A DNA stretch of 64,000 nucleotides from Malachius bipustulatus (taxonomy: Eukaryota; Arthropoda; Insecta; Coleoptera; Melyridae). This document shows positions 1-12,904 of the stretch, one piece after another. The notes beneath the pieces are model-generated. The model was not told the origin of the DNA. It searched no databases and worked only from the letters and a program-made list of their open reading frames with translations. Each line of letters starts with the position of its first letter. Position 1 is the stretch's first letter. Made by a program: the position numbers and the translations under genes. The DNA lies in the NCBI GenBank assembly GCA_910589415.1, contig OU342635.1, positions 13,826,001 through 13,890,000 on the forward strand. The letters are read 5' to 3'.

Positions 1-3000
1 TCTACCATACCGAAAATCCCGTTACAAGATAAATCCCGTTACAACTTTGTGGATAATTTCACATATCATCAATTATCAGGCGATCAAGCAGGTGCATGTT
101 GAAAATGACAAAAGTTATATGAAAAAATTTGCGGTGGCATGACACAACTTCTAAACTGAAAAGTTTTGACTTGGCCTCATTTAAAATTCACTTCCACACC
201 TCATGAGAAAATTTCATGATTAGCATTCGTAGGTCCTACCAACGATAGGTCGTCCTGCCAATGCAACTGTTCCCCCATTTTTTGGAAATTTTGCACCAAA
301 GTCAAAAGAGTTGAACCAAAGAGTTCGGTTTATGTTTAGTATTGATACAAGTATTTAGGCAATAAATTTTGATTGTGTTTTTATGACTTTCGTTATTTTT
401 TAGCATATTTTTGTATTTTTCAACAAGAATTTTCCTACCAATCTGCGGAAAAAAACTATTCTGGGAGAGACATTTTGTATAACGCTAATTATTGGAACAT
501 ATCGTATAAAGTAATGGGATATTTCCTATACATCAGGAGATTGGCACTGATCCGATTTATAAAACCTAGGAATACTATCGATCTGCTCTATTAGTGGCGA
601 TCGACCTCCCTGAATTGGAACATGCAAAGCGCCCTCTCATTCTATCCGTATATCACTGTCTCTCTCTCTTATATACACGGGCATACCTACATGTGTATCA
701 TGTTGGTTGACTGGCTGATTTAAAACCATTCTCTTTGATTAAAGGATTGCAGCAGGAACCCTGCACGCTACCTGTCCGCTTTACCCCGTGGCGTACCTGA
801 ACTGCTGTCTGGTTTATTTATTACTACTTGATCAGCGGTTCTCAAACTACGGAAAAGGCTTTTCTACTACTAATAGTCGTTGCTAACTCATTGGGTAAAC
901 TTTGGAATAAGTATGGGTAGTCGTTAGTATTATACTTATATTAAATGAAAATAATTTTTGTAGAGCTACGACATAATATTGGCTATGTAATCGTATTGCA
1001 CAAAATGTTTCATAGGCATTTTCCATGTCAGGATTTTTTTTTACAATTCCGTATGATTCATCAGTTTTTCTTCTTAATACTACAATTATTTGACTGGTTT
1101 AATGAGCCATGCAATCCAAAATGAGATAATTCAGAATATTCTGGTTCTGATAAAGGTGATGAAAAAGAAGGTTTGGACGTTAGATTCTTGTGCATAAACA
1201 GCGGGAAATTTTGCTGTGAAATGAAATGGCCTTTTTTGATTTCACATAATTGCAACAGATCGTATCCCACCCTTGTTGATACGCCTACCTGAAACTCTGA
1301 CGCCTTAGGTTGAAGTATCTTCAAAAATATGGTGTGTAGCGACTACCATGATCTTTTCTTTTGGTAGACATTGACTCCAAAAGCAGCCAATGTCGAATGG
1401 ATTGAAGACTTCAGTAGCCCTTTTCTGAAACCAAATTATAAGGCACAGGAGGGCCAGTATGGGCAGTAATTAGGTTTAAGAGACGTACTTGAAGTTGGTT
1501 TGGATTCAGGAGAACTCTGTGTGGTCTGTCCACTTGATGTTGCAAGAACAAAGCAAAGAAATGAAATGCCAGAGATCTTTTACAAACTATAAGAAGTAGT
1601 GTTATCATCGTTTGAGTACCTGACACAATAAACGAGAAAAAGTCGTTCAGGATGTCAATAAAGTTTTTCTGAAGGCGCGGAGGCGTACCTACACGAAAAG
1701 ATGCTAAAAGCAACCCGATTGAAGTATAGTTCTCGGGCCCCCCTTCAACCATAAGAATCGACGTAGTCGAAAGTATATTGTATTATTTGTGTATCATAAA
1801 TGTGATGTGACACATTGAAGTGTACATCAAACTATTGCCGGTATTCCGAAACATTTTTTAAATTAACTGCTTGAATCAATTACCTCCATCTGTACACCTC
1901 CATCCCATTTATTTAGAGAAACATTGTCACATGAAACAGTTATTGCGCTTCCAAATCGAATATTTTTAAGTGAATTTTTAGACCGTGTGCCTACTCTTTT
2001 AGGAAACCAATGACGCCGTTAAAAGTGTTATATAACAAGTTAACATCTGTTCAGGTTCCGCTTGGGGTTGTGGTAAAGCAGCGCTCCACGTATGTAGATG
2101 ACTATCTTGCACTCATGTAAAGTAAACACACAATTACGAGTTTAGCTTGTTCTGGACAAGTGTTCAAGCTATTATTAGAGGTAAAATTTATAAATATGAA
2201 ATGAAAGGTCTTTATATCGATTCGGTTCGCATAATACCTAAACTGCAAATATTGACGGAAATCCTACTATGTTCTTTAAATAACCTTATAATCAATATTA
2301 CTTGTTATATTTTGTACATCAGTAGGAGCTTTTAGAGTGCAAAAGCTTTTATGCAATTCTAATACCAAGAATTTTATGTTTATTTTTATGTTTTATGTTT
2401 TAAATTTTATGCAGGGATTCTACGAAGTAAGGGTTGAAAACAAAAATTTTATATAATTATATTATATTTACACGTGAACGTGAATTTAAAAATCCCACTT
2501 CTGAGTCGTAGAATGGTGTAAGTGTAGCGTAACCGGTTCTCACCAAGAGACTAATTAGACGCGGGGGTGGGGAGGTAATAAGTAATTAGGGGTGGATAAT
2601 AATTTTCCACTTTTCTTCTCGACATGCATCTTTTGGAGGTTTCTGACGGTTAAAAACCGTATCAAATTGTGAACAATTAAATAATGAAGGCTCCAGAAAC
2701 AATAAAAGCAGGTAACAAATCAAATTGTTACGGACTTTCTCAACAGAGAGCTACTTTAGCTTTATGTAATGAGAGCAGTTTTATTACAATAAATTTAGTT
2801 TTTTTTATGCAGTATCGTTTTAACACGACTTTCGCGAAACAGAGACCTTTTTCTGCACAGGTAACAAAAACAACTTTTATGAGACCCTCCAATTATGCTA
2901 TACGAGTATATTTCTGTAAATGGTAGCAGATAAATTTATTTCTTATACTCTGTACTCTTTGATAAGAATACTGCGGAGAAAATTTATTGCAGCTCGTAAA

Positions 3001-5310
3001 ACAAGTAAAATAATTAGACATAATAGCTTATTACTTATTTTTATGCTTCTTACAATGTATTACCACATTTATGTCTTGGATAGTAATTATTGTTCAACGA
3101 CTTGCTACTGAAAATTTTACTAAGTGACTTTTTACTTTTGTTTTAGATTGACCCCAAAGTAGCATTTCCGAGAAGAGCTCACCCCAAGGTAAGTTAAAAA
3201 TTATTCATAAAACTTACATTTTAACTTAGCTAAAAGTTGTTAATTGAAACGCGACTCCATAAGGGAGGAGTATAAACGCATAAATATTTTCTTCATTCAA
3301 TAATGTTTCCATGAATGTTCTTATACCTATGTTTTGCCGGTTCCACTAAATAGCCTGAATTTTCCATGGCGCGGTTTAGCCTTTTACTATGTGCATATAA
3401 ATTCCAGAAACCCTGCTTTGCCATTCAAATTTTACGACCTTTTATCTTGTATATAAATAGTTTATGCTTATGCACGTAAAGTAATATCTTTAATGCACAT
3501 GAAATTGCTTCAGCGGATTTCTCTGCATTTAATCGATTTTCTTTCGTTGATATAGCATATTAACTGTCATTCCATTGAAGAAGCAGTTAGCTTTTCATAA
3601 AACTGCATCAATAATATGAGCACATTCGATTCCATTGTAAATTACTTATTACGTCGATCACTCATTCTATACGATTGTAATTTTCTAATAATTGGACAAA
3701 TTTCTTAATCGGGTTCTATGTTTTTGGATATGTAATAAGTTTTCGTTTTTTATTGCAATTTTATGTGGTAATAATGATTCTGCAGAAAATAATTTTTGGT
3801 GTTATATGTTTTCAAAATAATGTAATTAATTGGTTGTAATAGAGAGATGGCGACCAAAATGCCTTGTATCTCTCAGTGGGAGAAAAAGATTTTAATATAA
3901 ATAGTTCGAGCCTCCTTCTCAAAATCCGTCGTGTCAAGTAGGGGTCTAGCGCGCCGCAGTGAGCGGCTACAGCTTTTTGCCTGGATTTCTCTGAGTGATT
4001 TCAAAAAGTTTATACAATTTGGAAGAAACTGGGGGGCATCTAGGTAACCCCGAATTGAGGAGAAAATATTTTCTTCCAATTTGCTCCTTGGCCGAATCTC
4101 CAGTACAATTACATCGGACACAAATCCATTTAAATTTTGAAATTGTCTTTCAACTCGAGATATTGTACTATACTTTATCTACTCCCAATAACATGGGGAA
4201 ACAAAAAATAATTTTATATTGCACCCACTTAGGTACATATAATAGGTACCACCTAACTTACAGATGAATAGGAAGATTTACTAATAAATCTTTATTTTGA
4301 CTTCTGGAGTAGTTACAGTATTTTCCATTGCCATTTTATCTAGTTCTATCATTTGAGGGGTTTTCCATTTCAGTTTCTTTCTCACTCATTTATTATTTGA
4401 TAATAATAAACTTGCGGAAAATGTCACTTAAAAACATAACTTGTTATGCAATTAAATTAATTTTAAACCCTAAGTGAAAATTTTTATGTTGAATCCAAGT
4501 ATACCCATCTAAATCCAGGCGTCAGCATATAGCTAAGAGCTATCTGCTATCAGTTATTACAGAGACATGCATTAATAATACATTAATTTGACAATTGAAG
4601 CGCGCCGGAACTCTAAACGTCACCGTCAGCTCTAATGAAAGAAAACACACGCCAAATTTCAATTAAGGACGTCGATATGGCAGCGCTAGCTTTTATAAAG
4701 AACTCAGGAGCGTAGCTACTCACTCAAAGTTGACGTAAGAAATATAAGGCATCCTAAAGCGTAATAATTTTCAACAGAAGATACCTGCAAAATTTCTCAA
4801 ATTTTGAATTTAAAGCTTTTGTTATATTGTTCGGATATGTTTTTTGAAGGTTTAAATTCGGGAGCTTTTCAAGCCACGCCAGTGGATTCATGAAGTCTCG
4901 GACGATACGACATAAATCTCCTCGGTAAAGAGACGGCATTGTGTTGAGTTTAGGCAAAGCCTCGACAGTAAAAGTAGGGCGAAATTGCTCACGAAGCGTA
5001 GCTAAGGAGGAAAAGATAATTTTATTGCAGGTACTGCTTGTTATGTTCCGCTAAGAAAATGCTCATTACAATTAGGAACTAACTTCCTCCTCTCTAGCTT
5101 GATTGTAAATTTACGTACCTATGGAAGTATACGCACGTGCTATCCATTTAATCTCTTGTTATCTTGAATTGGAAGTGTGAAAGTTCAAAGTTTATAGTGT
5201 TATATTATTTAATGTAATTAGGTGGTAAAGTAGAGGGAAATTTGAAATGTCGAAAAAATAAATTGAAAGGGAAACTGTTTGCCGTACTCAGGTAGAAATC
5301 GATTCTTAAT
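1..5310. other. AT-rich DNA without recognisable gene
   Basis: No known protein or RNA gene is recognised here. Two minus-strand open frames at 1061-1324 (87 codons) and 1411-1752 (113 codons) and two plus-strand frames at 2684-2926 and 3995-4267 resemble nothing I know and lie in AT-rich DNA where such frames arise by chance. A 13-base word, AATCCCGTTACAA, occurs twice at 16-28 and 32-44. The rest shows no structure. Confidence 0.6.
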
Positions 5311-5316
5311 CTAAAT

Positions 5317-5337
5317 CCCCCCCCCCCAAAAAAAAAA
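5317..5337. repeat. C-run/A-run homopolymer junction
   Basis: About eleven C residues are followed directly by about ten A residues. Such junctions are length-unstable and prone to assembly error. No function is inferred. Confidence 0.8.
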
Positions 5338-5420
5338 GCTGAGCTACGATAATTCAAGCTATTGTAAAAAATTTTGGTATCGTAGTGCTATGTTCAATAA
5401 TGAATTAGGTGCCGTGAAAA

Positions 5421-5770
5421 TGACGTAGTAATGACGAAAAAGTTTCACAGATCAAAGACGTCATATGCACGTAAAAATCACATCAAAAAACGACGTAAAA
5501 ATTACCAAAATTTTCGGAAAAAAGTAAAATATATTAACTGTTTTTTAATATTATAATTAATATATCTTTATACGTATAATTATGTTTACATGCCATTGAT
5601 TTGTGAATATTAAATTTACAAAAACTCAAGAAATGCACCTAAATTTTTAACGTAAACACCCCGATGGAGTGTACTTAGACCTAACGTGCTTTTGACGTGC
5701 TTTTGACGTGGTTGCTGACGTTAGCGAGCAATTATCACCAAAATATGACGTTATAATCACGTGTCATCGC
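5421..5770. promoter_or_regulatory. TGACGT-rich patch (CRE-like sites)
   Basis: TGACGT occurs at 5421, 5693, 5704, 5716 and 5746, GACGTCA at 5457-5463, and further ACGT cores lie near 5490 and 5758. Part of the density comes from a short tandem repeat of GACGTGCTTTT around 5683-5710. TGACGT is the half-site of CREB/ATF bZIP proteins; that the patch is an enhancer is inference. It could equally be internal sequence of an old repeat. Confidence 0.25.
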
Positions 5771-5789
5771 GGGTCTTTGCTACCTGGAT

Positions 5790-7485
5790 AGGTACGTGCT
5801 TCTAGATGTCGCGTCAGTAGCAGTGGAGATGTCGCACGTCTCCTAGCTTGAAGAAACAATAGCTACCTCCTGGTGTATCAATATAAGACGTTGAATTTTT
5901 AGCCTCTGTTGGATGTAAAGTATAAAATAAATGATGAATCATCATTCTTTAAACATAGAGATGTTATAAGAAAATGCTCAAGAGTTTTAGTTATAGATTT
6001 TTGAAGAAAGTAACGATGACATGTAAGAGTATAGGTATGTAGTAGATCTAATTTAATACCAAATTTTTGTCTATTCTATGAATAAGATATCGATATCTCT
6101 GAAAGAACTCTCCTTACGCAATATAGTGAAAACGTCACAGAGTCCTAAAAAGTGGGTTTTGAATATAAAGAAAGCATAAACACTCCAGGCGTTGTTCTTT
6201 TCTGCTTTCTGATAGAGTTGAATCTGTTTGAACATGAGCATCCATCATCTCAGGAAGTATTGATAAGTCGTTCTTTGGTAAAATATCGGAAGCAATATTG
6301 AGTCTGGCTCCCGTTCTCGTATCGCTTTCAAAACAGACAATTCCATTTTCATTTTCATGCTAGTTGCATCCATCCATCCATACTCGCGCTACCTCAAACA
6401 ATGCGTCGTCGGCTTCTCCTTTGGTTCGGTGGTTACCCTAATATCAGATGCGGTTTGTGTAGATTTGACACAGCAGCTTCCAGGTCCAGATTGAAAAATT
6501 TCTTTTATTACATTTTGCAAATCGAACTATCGATTTCGACATTTCGGTCAGGAATAATTGTTGAATGAGTTGCTTACCAAATAATAATCAATCAGTAATG
6601 TCGAATGTCTTTTACAGTTAACAGATTATTGATGATTTTGGCTTATCGAATATATTGACTTATATATTTATTTATTTATTTAATTATACATAATATACAT
6701 TCAAGACATTCGGTTTTAAGAAGGACGTTATAAAGCAATATGAAGTCCTTATGGTTTTTGTAAAAATTGCTCTTTTTATTTCAAAAGATATTTCAAAAAA
6801 AATTTTAACTGTGATAGATGTATGGTTTTTCCAGTACGAATGACATGAAAAAACAATATGGTGGCCACAAGAAAAACAATCGTTGACCATCAATTTTTCT
6901 CCATTTCGAGTGCTAGAGCGATATGAAAATTATTTTTTGATTCCTTGCCTGAAAATGCTGTACACGCTAGCTTAAACGTTGGTTTTTAATTGAAACAATA
7001 AAAACAAAATTTGCACACTACAGTTTCACAAAAATTCAAAATATATTCTTACAAGTAATAATGGCAGCTTAAATTTTTCTGTTCTGCGTCTTTACTTTCT
7101 GTCTTACTTGTATAACTTTCTAACGTTTAAAGTTAAGATTTTAAAATAAAGAAAACAGTGAAAGGCCCAGGCTAATCAATTCTAAGAACACTTGACACTC
7201 AACTCTAGGGTAGTGACATTGTTACAGGCTGCAGACACAAAACAAAATGAAACAATGACATAAAAACAGTACAATTTAATAAAAAAAAAAAATAAAAAAA
7301 TAAAAAAATGAACAATTGACGGTAACGTTTGGTGAGAAGAAAAATGTGAATTGAAACTTGAATAGGTGGTAGAATGGCAAGAATTAAACGAATAAAAAAT
7401 CTCTGAGCTTGACTTGGGTAGGTACTTAGCTTGGGCTGCAGATTATTACTAGTACTGGTGCTGATGACGTGCTTTTTTTTCTTTG
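5790..7485. other. AT-rich DNA, nothing recognised
   Basis: No gene or repeat is recognised. There is a short TTTA microsatellite near 6663-6685 and an A-rich tract near 7279-7310. Confidence 0.6.
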
Positions 7486-7489
7486 GAAC

Positions 7490-7700
7490 GGGTTTTTCCG
7501 CCAAAACGATTCCGCCGAAGATAACGGATCGGCCACAGATAATATTCCGCAGAAGTAGAGCCCTTCCGGAATAAGGTTCTTCCAAATATATAAGGGTCCG
7601 CTGAAGCAACGGGTCTGTCGAAGGCAAAATTCCGTCGAAGGTAACGGGTCTTCCGAAGTAACGTGCTTGTCGAAGGTAACGAGTCTGCCGAAGGCTATAA
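7490..7700 (-). repeat. Degenerate minisatellite, unit about 17-19 bp
   Basis: Read on the minus strand, the segment is made of roughly ten diverged units of 16-19 bp with the pattern CGTTACCTTCGACAGACC. Best-kept copies lie at about 7610-7700. An open frame on the minus strand at 7205-7780 (191 codons) runs through the array; its protein reading is simply the repeat translated, followed by low-complexity hydrophobic sequence, so I treat it as non-coding. Confidence 0.7.
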
Positions 7701-7709
7701 AAGTATGGA

Positions 7710-10700
7710 TTAATCAGTGAATGTTTCAATTTTGAAGGTGAAACAGCACTTCGAACTCTACACGGGCTTTCAAGGTACAACTATATCATGACTATTACAT
7801 TACATCATGACTATTAATGAATATCCAGAGCCACGTGAGCGTCACGTTGTGTAATCAACAAAAATTTTTTTTAAAGGTACATAATGAATATTTAAAACAG
7901 GTGAAAAAGTACGGAGATAACCATGCCCATTGTTTAAGAAGATATTAGTAAACATACTTACTAACGGCAAACCTTAGACGGTCTTCAGTATGCGACTGTG
8001 AGAGGAATGAAAGAAAATTTGCCTATAATAATATCTAGTTGAAATGAAAATAAAATAATTACACGGAAGTCGTTATAAATGTAAGGGATATGAAATGTTG
8101 ATAAATAAATAAATCTTTATAACAGTGAACTGCTACAACTTCACTATTCATCACTTCTGTTTCTAACTATCCAATTGAGCTTCCTCTAATAGCTTCCGAA
8201 ACTATTATTCTTTCTCGCGCGACACGGCTCTTATACTTAGTTAGTGACTTTCTAGACGAACTTTCCCGAATGTTATTACATATCGCAAGTTGAAATATTC
8301 TAGATATTACAGTGTATGACTATCAATATAATAATATGATAGATCAACTGACACACGTTAAACCAACCATCTCGATCAGCTATATGATTTCTATATACGA
8401 CTACATTCTAGATTTCACCAGGCCAGAATCCAGATAAACAAGAAGAACAGTTATCTCCTAACAATATAATTAAACAAATAGAAGAAAAAAAGATTTTTCC
8501 CAACTTAGTTCAAATTTCTTATTGAATTTAATTATGGATTTTGGAAATTTCATAATTATTAGATACAAACTACAACCTCAACGTAGCCGGGTTTTCATCA
8601 TCCCTTGCATTGATTGCTCCATTAGATAATTTCGAGAATAATGGACTGGTAAGCGTCTAGATTTTTTGCTAATGCCAGTTAGTTGAGTGTGGCATAATAG
8701 ATTTGAAGGAAGGCGGGCGTCACCGGCGGCGAGATATTCCCATGCCGGTCCGTATCTCTGCCTGTTCGGCAGATAGGCGGCGTTGGGGGATAAACCGAGC
8801 CCGTATTTAGAGAGATGAATAGGGCCATTCCGTTGATTCAGTTATCTCTGGCTGAGGTCTTGTTCGTAGGTCCTCGCGGTCCAACCATGCAAAATGCATG
8901 GAGAAAAACGGCCGGCAATACATTAACATTGAAATGTGTGCGTTAGCGTAAGGGTCCCGGATTTCCAGCACGAACAATAGGAGTGTGTGTGTGATAAGGT
9001 CTAACGGCTATCTGGTACAACTTTTTCCCTTTCTTTTAAACTCATGGTTATCGATATTATTCGATGCTATCTTGGAATTTCTATCGAATTGAGTAATTTT
9101 AAATGAATAATTTCAGTGGTTTTCAGATAAGTGTGTAACAGTTTTTTTTCTCCGCATTGTAAACTGTTCCAGTGTAATTTTTATTTACCTCTTAACCAGT
9201 AGTAGTTCGAATATATTTTTTCAGGAAAATAGCGGTCATTATAACCAACCCGTGTTACATTAAGGTCTTCTTCTTTCAAACCTTCAATCGAGCTTCGATC
9301 TAATGATCGATTTAATCTTTATCTTAGCGTCGAGTTTTTTTTTTCAACCATGCAGTACCTACCTACAAAAGAGAAGAAAATAATTTTTTTTAAGAATGCC
9401 CGTATACACTATGAAATTTCGAATTTCTATTATTTATTATTGTAATATAAAAAAAATAGTTATTTACGTGTCATTACTGAAGAATAAAATTACTCCTTAC
9501 TCCATGATTTGTTTATTGGGAAGAACTTTGAACATAAACTCTTGTAACTTAAAGCAGTTTTAGTAAATAAAGACAGAAACACTCTATCAGCCTTCATTGC
9601 TTCTGCGGCTGTTTTCTTAGTCTCAGAAGATCAAACATAAGTTTAGGTACCACACTGAGCGCAAGCCTTCATAAGATTGATCCTTCAGCCGTCCGCAAAG
9701 GTTTCCTTGAATTTTCAACTTGAACGAAGACAAAGCCCGAACAAGGGTTAAAACTAGCGAAGCGAGTGGATTTCTCTTTACTGGAAACTTGACCGAGAAA
9801 ATTTCCTAGATTCTCGTATACAATCCCGTTCCGCTCGGTTCCGATAGTTTATCTAATTAAATTATCCCGCCACGTGATAAACAATTTCCGCTGACCTCCC
9901 TAAGGGATATATTTACTTCTGTCATCTTCTAAGAAGCAATACACGTATTACCAGATTCGAAGTAGAGAATTACTAGACACCCCATAGAAGGGTCTAATTC
10001 AATATTAGGGATGGAAGACAAATGCTTAGCAATAATGTAACAATTTACGCAAACCTTAACTCCATTTGGAAAGGGTGAAAGCTTATAATTGAAGTTGTCG
10101 AATAGTTTGTATCGTAATACCTTTTCCTAATAATAGTTATTTCGTCCTGCCGACGCTATTGTTTATTATATGGTTCGATTACTCGCATTCTTGCTTCAGA
10201 AGTTTTGGGAATAAATTAGAGCCGAAAACACAAACACCAAGATTGTATACGGTAGAACTATTTTGGAGTACTTACATACAATTTACATTTCTCTGCGGAG
10301 ATACTTAAATGAGGTTTGACAAGTGGTTATTTTTGAATGCAAGAACTAGATAATTTCGGAAATAAAATTAGAAAGTTTCATGCATCAAATTGCTGTTATC
10401 GATTTCCTAGGGGAAGATTTTAGAGCTTTCGAAGACCATGCAGCAACTGAAACTTCATAAACTTTCTGGTTGTTAGGAAACGTTGGTGCTTGCTTGTAAT
10501 CAAACTTCGTTAAATCTCCACAATTTCCAATAGCATCCTCTCCTTGTCTGAATTATGTATAGATTAGATCCGGAAACTATTATTGTAACTGTCACCGCAT
10601 AGATTCGTTCATATAACAATTTGTTGAAACTTTAGATAGTTTTTAGACAATAAGAGTTCGTCGATTAGAACATTCATGCTGTTTATTTTTAAGAAGGCTA

Positions 10701-12635
10701 GATTATGTTGTTATTCCGAAGGGAAAGATCAGTAGTCAGCTTTCCATGATTAGATTTAGAGCGGGTCTGTCTGTATACTGTATACGTACAGCAATGCCGT
10801 TCTAGATACCGGCCCAATATCGACCAAACTTCCAAACTCCGATACTACTCGTAATACCTACCGGCCGTTCTCTACTGCGTATAAACATGTAACAATGTAG
10901 TCAATAAATGCTATATATCAGGGCTAGCGGTGGTCTTTACCACTCGCAGCCGTTGCAGGAATTACCGTCCCTAATAAAACACCGCCGCCGCCGCCTCCTA
11001 GGCTGCCTGCTCTGATTACAGAATACAATAAAGAGAGGAACAGATGGTCAGCCGGTCGAGCCCGATCAAATCAAATACAATGGAAGACTAGGTGTGTTTG
11101 GAGCTGAAATTTTATGAGCCTCGGTACATCGGAATGAAAAGTACACGAAAACATAAAAATGTCCATGTAGTAAGCAATTTTTTTATCCATCATCTAATCA
11201 AAACTTACTAAACGAACGATTTTTTGATCTTTCTTCGAAGTTGTGGCGTTCTCTTCTTTAAGGATATTATAAATTGTGTCACAATGGATGAAAATGAGCT
11301 TTCGAACCCCGAGGCGATTAGATGCATGAGCGAGCTTAGCGAAGCCATGGCAGCATGCTACCAATGCATTTTCTGTATTACATATAAATTCAACTTGCAT
11401 TTCTTTAAGACATAAACAGATCTATGTCCTCAACCCTCACTTCGTTCTCCAAACACCGTTCTCCAAACAATGAAGATCCAAGGAGATGTAATTTTTTATT
11501 ATTTTTTCAAAGTCCAGCGACATGCTTCTTATAATATACATGAAGAAGTAAATGCGTCATTTTCGCTTCACCCTGTATACCTGCTTCTTAGTTGATCAAC
11601 TAGGAAAATAGTTTCATTGTGTAATTAGCAATAATTATGTCTTAAAAGAGGTCTCAATAAACTGTTAATTCTAAATCTCAGGGTGATTAAACGATTCACT
11701 TGGAAAGTAAAATGGCAAACGGCAGTTTGAATTTCTGGGAGGATATTTCCGGGGGGAGGGGGGAAGGTGGAGAGATTGAAGTTGGCCGTGGTAGTGCAAA
11801 CTTATGCACTTGAAGCACAATAAAACCAACACAAAGGCAGCGAGCGTATTCAGGTTGAAGTAGAACGAACCAACCGACCAGGAGAATGCTGCCTGTAGTG
11901 TATAATTTGACATTTGACTGTGCCAAATCGGTTGCACTGCACTCTGTAACCTAGTCAGGCTTCCTACGGTTTGGACGGTTTGCAAGTAAACAACCGTTGT
12001 TCTGAGGTTTCCTCAGTTTCATCTGGTTAATAACATTATATTGTGCTTAATTATTGTGACTTCGCTGGCGAAATTAAACTTGTTCCATCGCTTCTCTCTG
12101 GAACTTTCCGACTTTCTCGCCGCCAGCTCTTCGCACTTCTTCACCGTTACCGCTACGTCTGTCTTAATACGACGCCGCAGCCGTTAAAAACTCACTTACT
12201 GCACCACCCTAATCAATATTGATGGTTGTGCTCCGATTCCTGATCTAAATAACACTTTTGTTAACAAAGGAATTCTACTCTCTCTGATACGATTGGCTTC
12301 CAATCCAACTGCTGCAGCTATTTCGCCGATAATGGATAAAAAGTACTTACGTCTTAGGGACTTTTACGAACTATAATTAAAAACAATGTGCAACAAAATA
12401 TCCCCGAGATATAAACAACTCTTTATTACAGATTATAAAACAATTATTTATAATTGATAATAATGAATCCAAAAATACTTTTTAGAACATGTTTTGATTA
12501 ACTTATTTATTTGTTAAATCATTTCATAAAGTTGTCAGTTTGATTGTCATTTTAGTTTATAAATGACGTTCTTCTACGCACTTGTACTACTTGAAAGTGA
12601 CTTGTGTGACTTAAAAGTGAAATGATTTTTATTAT
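7710..12635. other. Intergenic/intronic DNA with GC-rich islands
   Basis: No gene is recognised. Two islands stand out from the AT-rich surroundings: 8690-8990 (several GGCGG/CCGG words) and 10740-11060, which ends with a CCG-trinucleotide run near 10981. Such islands in insect non-coding DNA are often conserved cis-regulatory sequence, but this is inference. A lone transposon-like terminus CACCCTGTATA sits at 11569-11579. Overlapping minus-strand frames at 11671-11985 are not recognised. Confidence 0.5.
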
Positions 12636-12639
12636 TTTT

Positions 12640-12860
12640 GTGAATTTTTTTTGACGAGTCAATTATTTTCTGAAGATCCAAGTTAGCTAGTTTATTTAGG
12701 CCCAGGGTAGATCATTTTTTGACAACTCCGGCTAGCTCTTTTCTTAGCAAGTCACTTTTTTGACGATTTAGGTTAGCTCATTTGTTGTAGACCAAGCTTA
12801 GCTCATTTTTTGACAAATCATGTTGACTCTTTTTTGACAATCTAGGTCATCAAATTTCTT
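12640..12860 (+). repeat. Degenerate tandem repeat, unit about 25 bp
   Basis: The motif TTTTTTGACAA followed by a diverged GGTTAGCTCA recurs at about 12650, 12715, 12760, 12807 and 12830. The copies are clearly related but poorly conserved. The array lies directly next to the 3' end of the R1-like relic and might be part of its 3' sequence or a target it inserted into. Confidence 0.55.
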
Positions 12861-12904
12861 ATCAATCTTTTTTTATTTAATAGAAGAGAAATGCTTTTAC
12901 GCAC

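Noticed and set aside
1411..1752. 113-codon minus-strand open frame
   Set aside because: Hydrophobic, low-complexity reading with no family match; the opposite strand also reads through with few stops. No coding support.
7205..7780. 191-codon minus-strand frame as a gene
   Set aside because: Most of it is translated minisatellite followed by A/T-run-derived Phe/Lys stretches.
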